From positions 1 to 11,702 of the forward strand of contig JAJYZY010000074.1 of NCBI GenBank assembly GCA_021799715.1: 11,702 nt of DNA, read 5' to 3'. Under the pieces are notes generated by a model. That model was not told the DNA's origin. It did not search any database and saw nothing but the letters and a program-made list of their open reading frames with translations. The stretch comes from Planctomycetota bacterium. Its GTDB lineage: Bacteria; Planctomycetota; Phycisphaerae; WQYP01. This document shows positions 7,230 through 11,702 of the stretch, piece by piece (the stretch's first letter is position 1; each line of letters begins with the position of its first letter). Position numbers and translations under genes: made by a program.

Positions 7230-7540
7230 TGGGCCTTCGGTGCTTTACCATCCGACTCGGCCGGTTCGTCATCCTTGGGCACAATATCAAGAAGATCATC
7301 AGGAGCCGGCTCGCCGTCCGCCAAGGCGGCCTGCACTTCCGGATCAAGGTCCATGTGTTCCAGCGCTTCGCGATTCAGGCGATCAATCGTAGGCGTGGGA
7401 ATGTCCTTGATGTTCGGATCTCGCGTGGTGGCAATCCAATAGCGCACGGCGAACCAGACCATGATCAGTACCGCTACCCCGCCGCCGACCAGGCCGGCCG
7501 TGAACGTTCCGGAATTCGCCGCCAGTACCAAACTGCCCAT
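7226..7540 (-). CDS. Small single-pass membrane protein of unknown function
   Basis: I do not recognise this 104-residue protein. It has a short N-terminus, one glycine-rich hydrophobic segment (about 13-33), a short basic patch (R33-R40) and a hydrophilic C-terminal tail rich in Asp, Glu, Pro and Lys. The tail is probably cytoplasmic by the positive-inside rule. A good ribosome site (GGGAG, seven bases before the ATG) supports it as a real gene. Its TGA overlaps the TTG of queG, so the two are probably translated from one message. The preceding 77 bases hold an extended -10 promoter inside a palindrome. The tail, with PTPTIDRLNREALEHMDLDPEV (48-69), could be a protein-binding region; no function can be assigned. 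Confidence 0.75.
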   Translation of the reverse strand: MGSLVLAANSGTFTAGLVGGGVAVLIMVWFAVRYWIATTRDPNIKDIPTPTIDRLNREALEHMDLDPEVQAALADGEPAPDDLLDIVPKDDEPAESDGKAPKAH

Positions 7541-7602
7541 TGTCGTATCTCCCGTTCAATCCACGAATTGCCGCGGCCCGCGCCGCCCTCTATTTCCGTG
7601 CT

Positions 7603-7621
7603 TTGATTATAACATAATCAA
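7603..7621 (-). promoter_or_regulatory. Extended -10 promoter inside a 19-bp perfect palindrome
   Basis: TTGATTAT-AAC-ATAATCAA is a perfect 8-bp inverted repeat with a 3-base spacer. Read on the minus strand it contains TGTTATAAT, an extended -10 element with a consensus TATAAT (7606-7611). The -35 region is poor, as is usual with extended -10 promoters. Transcription would begin near 7599, giving a leader of about 58 bases before the 104-aa gene. It overlaps the stop codon of the upstream ABC exporter gene, so the palindrome could be an operator or part of a terminator for that gene. Confidence 0.5.
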
Positions 7622-9621
7622 GGCACCTGTTCCCACTCCATGCGTTCCAGTGTCGGATCACGGTGGCGCTCAAACTGCTGCGTAAACATCATGTGGTATA
7701 TGCCGCGGTTTTCCAGCAACTGTCCATGCGTACCCTGCTCGACGATTTTACCCTCCACCAGCACCGCAATGGAATCCGCGTGCATGATGGTGCTCAAGCG
7801 ATGGGCAATGACAATGGTTGTGCGGTTGAGCATTAATTCCTCCAGCGATTGCTGAATGAGCTTTTCCGCCTGGGTATCCAGTGAACTTGTGGCTTCATCA
7901 AGAATCAAAATACGCGGATCAGCCAGAATGGCGCGGGCGATGCTGATGCGCTGCTTCTGGCCCCCGGAGAGTTTGTTGCCGCGCTCCCCTACCGGGGTTT
8001 GATAACCCTTCTCCATGGCCATGATAAAATCATGGGCGTTGGCTTTTTTGGCGGCGTCAATAATTTCCGATTCAGCGGCGTTGCGCCGTCCAAAGGCGAT
8101 ATTTTCCATAATGGTGCCGTCAAACAGATACACATCCTGCAGTACCATGGCGAATTGCCGCCGATAATCGGCCAGACGGATATCGCGGATATCCGTGCCA
8201 TCAAGCAGAATAGCCCCCGAACCAATATCATAAAATCGGGCAATGAGATTCACCAGCGTGGTTTTACCGCTGCCGGACGGCCCCACCACCGCCAGAGTGG
8301 AACCCGCGGGAATGTCCAGATTGATGCCATCAATAACCGTTTGGCCCAGCTTGTAACCAAAGCTTATGTCCCGCAATTCCAGATGCCCCGGCGGATTGCT
8401 TACGGATATGGCGTTTTCCCGATCCGGCATGTCCGGCGTTTGATTCAGCACATCACACACGCGGTCCAAAGACCCCAGATTCTGCTGAAGATTTTGCAAT
8501 GAATCTATCATCTGTGTGATGGGTCCCAGCAGCATGAGGCTGTACGTTTCAAACATGACCAGATCACCGGTCTTCAGCTTTCCTTCCAGCACCAGCTCAC
8601 CGCCATACCAGATAATGACAATGCCGATTGCCGGCACGAAAATGGACCAGCCAGTGGCCAGCAGCCGTCCCAGAATCGACGTGTAATATTGCTTTCGCAC
8701 CAGCAGATATTGCCGGGCACCAAACTCTTTATGTTCGCTGCGTTCCCGCCGAAAGCCGCGCACCACCCGGATGCCCGCGAACAAATCACTGACCCGCGAA
8801 GATAATATCCCGCGATCATCCTGTATATTTCGCCACATTGGCCGAAGGCGGCGAAATATCACAAAATGAATCAGCACCACCGGCGGAATCAGCGCGGCGG
8901 CCACCGCAAAAAGTTTCCAGTTCGTGGCAATGAGTATCAGCAGTATGCAGATCATCCGGAATATAGCGCCCACCGGATTGACAATCGCATTTTGCACGCC
9001 GCCGACCACCTGATCCGTATCACTCATCACCCGGCTGATAATCCCGCCCGTGCGGTATTCAGCCAGTTGCGACAACGGCAATTGCGCCAGGTGCTCATGG
9101 AGCCGCTGCCGCAGAGAGGCGGCCAGGCGATAATTCAGTTTCTGAGCAGACAACACCCGGATCCACGAAATGCTCACGCCGATAATTTCTGCGGCAATCA
9201 GTGTCAGCACCAGCGCCAGCAACCCGTGCGATGCCGAATCCGAAAGCCAATGCCGCAACCCGCCCGGCGCAAGATAGTGCACAATCGGCAACGGTTTATG
9301 CACAAATACATAATCGAGGGCCAATTTGAGCACATACGGCGGCGTCAGTGCCACAAGTGAACCGACAATGGCCACAACCATCAATGCCGACACCGCGCCA
9401 TAATAACCGCGCAGCATAACCCGATATTGCCCCAGCAAATGCCGCTTGGAATATTTGAAGGTATGTTTTTCACCCGATCCGCCGCCCATGGAATGCCGCC
9501 CGCCATGTGAAGGCGGTGGATCGGCGCGCGGCGCGTCGGGGTCTATAAGTCGATCCCCTTTCAGCAAACCGCTCCGGAGTTTTTGGCGGAAGTCCTTGAA
9601 TCTCGTGCGGCTGGATTTCAT
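7618..9621 (-). CDS. ABC exporter with fused membrane and ATPase domains (MsbA/MDR-like)
   Basis: A 667-residue half-transporter that would work as a homodimer in the inner membrane, exporting lipid, drug or peptide. The N-terminal ~60 residues are hydrophilic and basic with a Gly/Pro-rich stretch. The transmembrane domain spans about 70-385 with six segments (near 75-97, 133-155, 215-233, 235-257, 320-342, 355-370). The ATPase domain has Walker A GPSGSGKT (447-454), the Q-loop Q495, signature LSGGQKQR (551-558), Walker B ILILDE (571-576) and H-loop H607; all key residues are intact. Cargo cannot be inferred. The ATG start at 9621 has only a weak ribosome site. An internal Met at residue 45 is an alternative start that would remove part of the tail. 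It lies between ruvAB and the 104-aa gene, with probable promoters on both sides. Confidence 0.93.
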   Translation of the reverse strand: MKSSRTRFKDFRQKLRSGLLKGDRLIDPDAPRADPPPSHGGRHSMGGGSGEKHTFKYSKRHLLGQYRVMLRGYYGAVSALMVVAIVGSLVALTPPYVLKLALDYVFVHKPLPIVHYLAPGGLRHWLSDSASHGLLALVLTLIAAEIIGVSISWIRVLSAQKLNYRLAASLRQRLHEHLAQLPLSQLAEYRTGGIISRVMSDTDQVVGGVQNAIVNPVGAIFRMICILLILIATNWKLFAVAAALIPPVVLIHFVIFRRLRPMWRNIQDDRGILSSRVSDLFAGIRVVRGFRRERSEHKEFGARQYLLVRKQYYTSILGRLLATGWSIFVPAIGIVIIWYGGELVLEGKLKTGDLVMFETYSLMLLGPITQMIDSLQNLQQNLGSLDRVCDVLNQTPDMPDRENAISVSNPPGHLELRDISFGYKLGQTVIDGINLDIPAGSTLAVVGPSGSGKTTLVNLIARFYDIGSGAILLDGTDIRDIRLADYRRQFAMVLQDVYLFDGTIMENIAFGRRNAAESEIIDAAKKANAHDFIMAMEKGYQTPVGERGNKLSGGQKQRISIARAILADPRILILDEATSSLDTQAEKLIQQSLEELMLNRTTIVIAHRLSTIMHADSIAVLVEGKIVEQGTHGQLLENRGIYHMMFTQQFERHRDPTLERMEWEQVP

Positions 9622-9656
9622 CTATTTTTTCGCCTGACCGTTACTTTACACCGATT

Positions 9657-9662
9657 ATTATA
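9657..9662 (-). promoter_or_regulatory. Candidate -10 box of the ABC exporter gene
   Basis: A consensus TATAAT on the minus strand lies 35 bases before the ATG of the ABC gene, in an AT-rich part of the 134-bp gap after ruvB. A TTGGAT further upstream is spaced only 13 bases away, so the -35 is doubtful. It suggests the exporter is not simply read through from ruvAB. Confidence 0.4.
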
Positions 9663-9755
9663 GTCCTGGTATCCAATCCAAGCTTAGGTAAAACTCAGCC
9701 GTATCCGCATGAACCCCGATGCCGCCGATAACATCTTCACGTGGAAAATGGAATA

Positions 9756-10805
9756 TCACGGTCCAAACAAACTGTTATCTTCAGTCGGTGGCCGCGTTGG
9801 CGGCGTAAGTTTGATATGGCCGTAACCGGCCGCCGTGAGCTGCCGCCCTTTTGGCGTGCGACGAATAAATCCAATTTGCAGAAGAAAGGGTTCAATGACA
9901 TCTTCCAGCGTGTCGGATTCCTCCCCCATCGTGGCCGCCAGGGCCTCAATTCCTGCCGGCCCGCCGTCATAATCCCTCGCCAGCACCTGCATAAACCGCC
10001 GGTCCAGCGCATCAAGCCCCTGCTCATCGATGGCTTCGAGTTTCAGAGCTTCAATCGCAATGGGCGGCGTGAGTTTGCCCTCACCGCGCACCAGAGCAAA
10101 ATCCCGCACACGCCGCAAGAGCCGATTGGCCACGCGCGGCGTCCCGCGCGCCCGTTGGGCCACAAGTTCCAACGCTTCCTTCTGGGCCGGCAAATCCAAT
10201 ACGCCGGCGGAGCGGGTGGCAATCCGCAGGAGGTCCGGCAGATCGTAATAATTCAAATGATGCACAATGCCAAAACGCGACCGCATCGGCCCCGACAGCA
10301 AACCCGCCCGGGTGGTGGCGCCGATGAGTGTAAAGGGTTGAATTTCCATGTGCAGTGAATTGGCATGCGTGCCGGAACCCATGACCACATCAATGCAGAA
10401 ATCTTCCATCGCGGGATAAAGATATTCCTCCACCGCCGCCGGAATGCGATGTATTTCATCAATAAACAGCACATCCCCGCGCTGCATATTCGTTAACATG
10501 CTCACCAGCTCGGTTGGCCGGGCCAACGCCGGACCGCTGGTGATTTTCGGAATCGTACCGTTGAGTTCCGAGGCGATAATATGGGCCAGCGTGGTTTTGC
10601 CCAATCCCGGCGGCCCGTGCAGCAGAACATGTTCCATGGCTTCGCCGCGTTGACGGGCTGCGGCGATGCTGATTCTCAGTTTCTCAATTAATTCGCGCTG
10701 ACCGATGTAATCATCAAGTTTCTTCGGGCGCAGCGTGGGCACTCCCGGCACCGAAGCCTGATCTTCAGGCAGCACCTCGGCGGTAATGATCCGTTCACGC
10801 GCCAC
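9756..10805 (-). CDS. ruvB: Holliday junction branch migration ATPase RuvB
   Basis: RuvB is the hexameric AAA+ motor that, with RuvA, drives branch migration of Holliday junctions during recombination and repair. Numbered from the GTG at 10805 (349 residues, the usual length), it has RPKKLDDYIGQ (26-36), Walker A GPPGLGKTT (64-72), Walker B LFIDEIHR (113-120), sensor GATTRAG (162-168), the arginine-finger region MRSRFG (174-179) and the C-terminal winged-helix end GFIRRTPKGR (312-321). The frame runs further upstream to 10895, but that extension lies inside ruvA and resembles no RuvB N-terminus. The GTG shares one base with the ruvA stop (TAGTG) and has GGGTGG just before it, so the pair is translationally coupled. 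Confidence 0.96.
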   Translation of the reverse strand: MARERIITAEVLPEDQASVPGVPTLRPKKLDDYIGQRELIEKLRISIAAARQRGEAMEHVLLHGPPGLGKTTLAHIIASELNGTIPKITSGPALARPTELVSMLTNMQRGDVLFIDEIHRIPAAVEEYLYPAMEDFCIDVVMGSGTHANSLHMEIQPFTLIGATTRAGLLSGPMRSRFGIVHHLNYYDLPDLLRIATRSAGVLDLPAQKEALELVAQRARGTPRVANRLLRRVRDFALVRGEGKLTPPIAIEALKLEAIDEQGLDALDRRFMQVLARDYDGGPAGIEALAATMGEESDTLEDVIEPFLLQIGFIRRTPKGRQLTAAGYGHIKLTPPTRPPTEDNSLFGP

Positions 10806-11425
10806 TATCCACCCGCCTTGAGCCGATAGGCGGCCTTCATGATGCCGGCGGATGTGGCCAGCGTCGGATCCGCCCGACACGCCCGATCCACCCAATTCTC
10901 CGCCTCGGCGGGACGCTCACCTAGTGAAATCATCGCTTCAATCGCCGCAACCTGTTGATCCGTCCGGGCGGCCGGTGCGCTGGTGCCGCCGCCGGCCATG
11001 GCAAATGCATCCACTTTGCCGGAAAGCTCGGCGATGATCTGCTCCGCGGTGCGTTTGCCGATTTCCGGCAGACTTGTCAGGAACCGCGCGTCCTTCTGAT
11101 TGATCGCCGTGGCGATACGCTCCACACTTTGGGTTAACGCGCGTAAAGCCCGCCGCGGACCAATTCCCTTCACCGTGATGAACCGCTCAAAAAAGTCTTT
11201 ATCCTGTTGGCGTATAAAACCAATCAGTCGCGGCGTGAGTTGACCGAAGGAAGCGTTGCCTTCCAGATAATGCAGCGTGACAAAGGTGATTCTCTGCCCG
11301 ATATGCCGCTGCAGATCGACAATATCCACCGCCGGCGCCAGCACCTCGTAGCTGATATCACCAACGGAAACAATCGCCGCCGTTTCACTGACTGAATCGA
11401 CGCGCCCCTGAATTCTGGCAATCAT
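10805..11425 (-). CDS. ruvA: Holliday junction DNA helicase subunit RuvA
   Basis: RuvA is the tetrameric junction-binding partner that loads RuvB. The 206-residue protein shows the OB-fold domain I (1-70, starting MIARIQGRVD), two helix-hairpin-helix motifs in domain II (TVKGIGPRRA at 84-93 and LPEIGKRTAEQIIAEL at 119-134), an Ala/Gly-rich flexible linker (about 140-156) and a C-terminal domain III (about 157-206) that contacts RuvB. Domain I carries TLHYLEGNASFGQLTPRLIGF (50-70), a few residues longer than the E. coli acidic-pin segment (REDA...LYGF), a form I associate with planctomycetes. No obvious Shine-Dalgarno precedes the ATG. ruvC is not in the window. Confidence 0.96.
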   Translation of the reverse strand: MIARIQGRVDSVSETAAIVSVGDISYEVLAPAVDIVDLQRHIGQRITFVTLHYLEGNASFGQLTPRLIGFIRQQDKDFFERFITVKGIGPRRALRALTQSVERIATAINQKDARFLTSLPEIGKRTAEQIIAELSGKVDAFAMAGGGTSAPAARTDQQVAAIEAMISLGERPAEAENWVDRACRADPTLATSAGIMKAAYRLKAGG

Positions 11426-11510
11426 GCGCAGGCCAATCCGTTTGAACTACCATCCGTGTCAACACCGCGTGCTGACCGCAGTAGTATACCTGCATCAGGA
11501 ATTGAAGCTA
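11426..11510. other. ruvAB upstream region with candidate -10 box
   Basis: This gene-free stretch should contain the ruvA promoter. A TATACT hexamer on the minus strand (11483-11488) is a plausible -10, placing the start of transcription about 50 bases before the ATG; its -35 is poor. A TTGACA on the minus strand lies closer to the gene (about 11457-11462) without a matching -10. I found no clear LexA-type operator of the E. coli or Gram-positive form. Confidence 0.35.
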
Positions 11511-11677
11511 AGGGGCCGAGCAAAAATAAATTCATATTTTACGGCGCGGGAGTTTTGGCCGTCGGCGAGGCGTGAGCGACGCGCATACCCCGCCCGCGGG
11601 TCTGTAAGGAGCGAACAACGAAGCCCGCGGCCAAAAGAACCAGCCGGAAAGTGCGAAGTTATTTTTGCGCGGCCCCT
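11511..11677. repeat. Long imperfect inverted repeat (possible MITE or structured RNA)
   Basis: The outer arms are 22 bases each (11512-11533 and 11655-11676) and match at 20 of 22 positions as inverted repeats, both beginning GGGGCC. A terminal A/T pair extends them. Further in, TTTTGGCCG (11553-11561) pairs perfectly with CGGCCAAAA (11628-11636), with partial pairing between. The core has competing GC-rich pairs (CCGCGGG 11594-11600 with CCCGCGG 11624-11630). A TA dinucleotide flanks each end. No protein is encoded inside. It could be a small non-autonomous mobile element, a repeated intergenic palindrome, or the 3' end or RNA structure of a neighbour beyond the edge. Confidence 0.55.
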
Positions 11678-11702
11678 ACGGGCTGGCGCAAGTTTAACTC
11701 CA

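Noticed and set aside
8866..9360. A 164-residue open frame on the plus strand.
   Set aside because: It is antisense to the membrane domain of the ABC exporter and rich in His, Gln and Arg, as expected of a frame opposite a hydrophobic coding region.
9741..10358. A 205-residue open frame on the plus strand.
   Set aside because: It is antisense to ruvB, is rich in Arg, His, Gln and Pro, and has no recognisable domain.
10806..10895. An upstream ATG for RuvB at 10895 giving 30 extra residues.
   Set aside because: It lies inside ruvA, reads as low-complexity, and the GTG at 10805 gives the standard RuvB start and a typical TAGTG coupling.
11511..11677. Reading the right-end repeats as a CRISPR array or an intrinsic terminator of ruvAB.
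   Set aside because: The arms are inverted, not direct, with only two copies, and the element lies upstream of ruvA rather than after ruvB.

Overview
The window looks like ordinary chromosomal DNA from a free-living bacterium, most likely a member of the Planctomycetota (class Phycisphaerae or a relative). This placement is an inference. It rests on the mix of families (a GT-C/TPR-type membrane protein, a GH88/105-type hydrolase, an FHS sugar transporter, a DUF502 protein, a queG without C-terminal repeats), on weak or absent Shine-Dalgarno sequences before several genes, and on a RuvA whose domain I carries an extended LHYLEGN segment that I associate with planctomycetes. No rRNA, tRNA, CRISPR array, transposase or phage gene is visible.

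Layout, left to right: (1) the first 153 codons of a multi-pass membrane protein of the GT-C/TMTC type, minus strand, running off the left edge. (2) Divergent from it, an MFS permease on the plus strand. (3) Convergent with that, a minus-strand pair, rrf2-type regulator then DUF502 membrane protein, joined by an ATGA overlap. (4) A plus-strand exported GH88/105-type unsaturated glycuronyl hydrolase. (5) Convergent with it, an FHS-family sugar/H+ symporter, the last gene of a minus-strand cluster containing, in transcription order, a 104-aa single-pass membrane protein, queG and the symporter. (6) Upstream of that cluster, an MsbA-like ABC exporter on the same strand with its own probable promoter. 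(7) The ruvA-ruvB pair for Holliday-junction branch migration, joined by a TAGTG stop/start overlap. (8) A gene-free right end carrying a long imperfect inverted repeat.

Functional links: the hydrolase and the FHS symporter plausibly belong to one carbohydrate-use theme (oligouronide trimming, then hexose uptake), although they are transcribed towards each other. The Rrf2 regulator and DUF502 protein are translationally coupled. The 104-aa protein and queG are also coupled, and an extended -10 promoter embedded in a 19-bp palindrome sits just upstream of that pair. RuvA and RuvB form the usual complex.

I see no clear multi-gene novel system. The points most worth a second look are the inverted-repeat element at the right edge, the palindromic promoter before the 104-aa gene, and the Rrf2-DUF502 pair.
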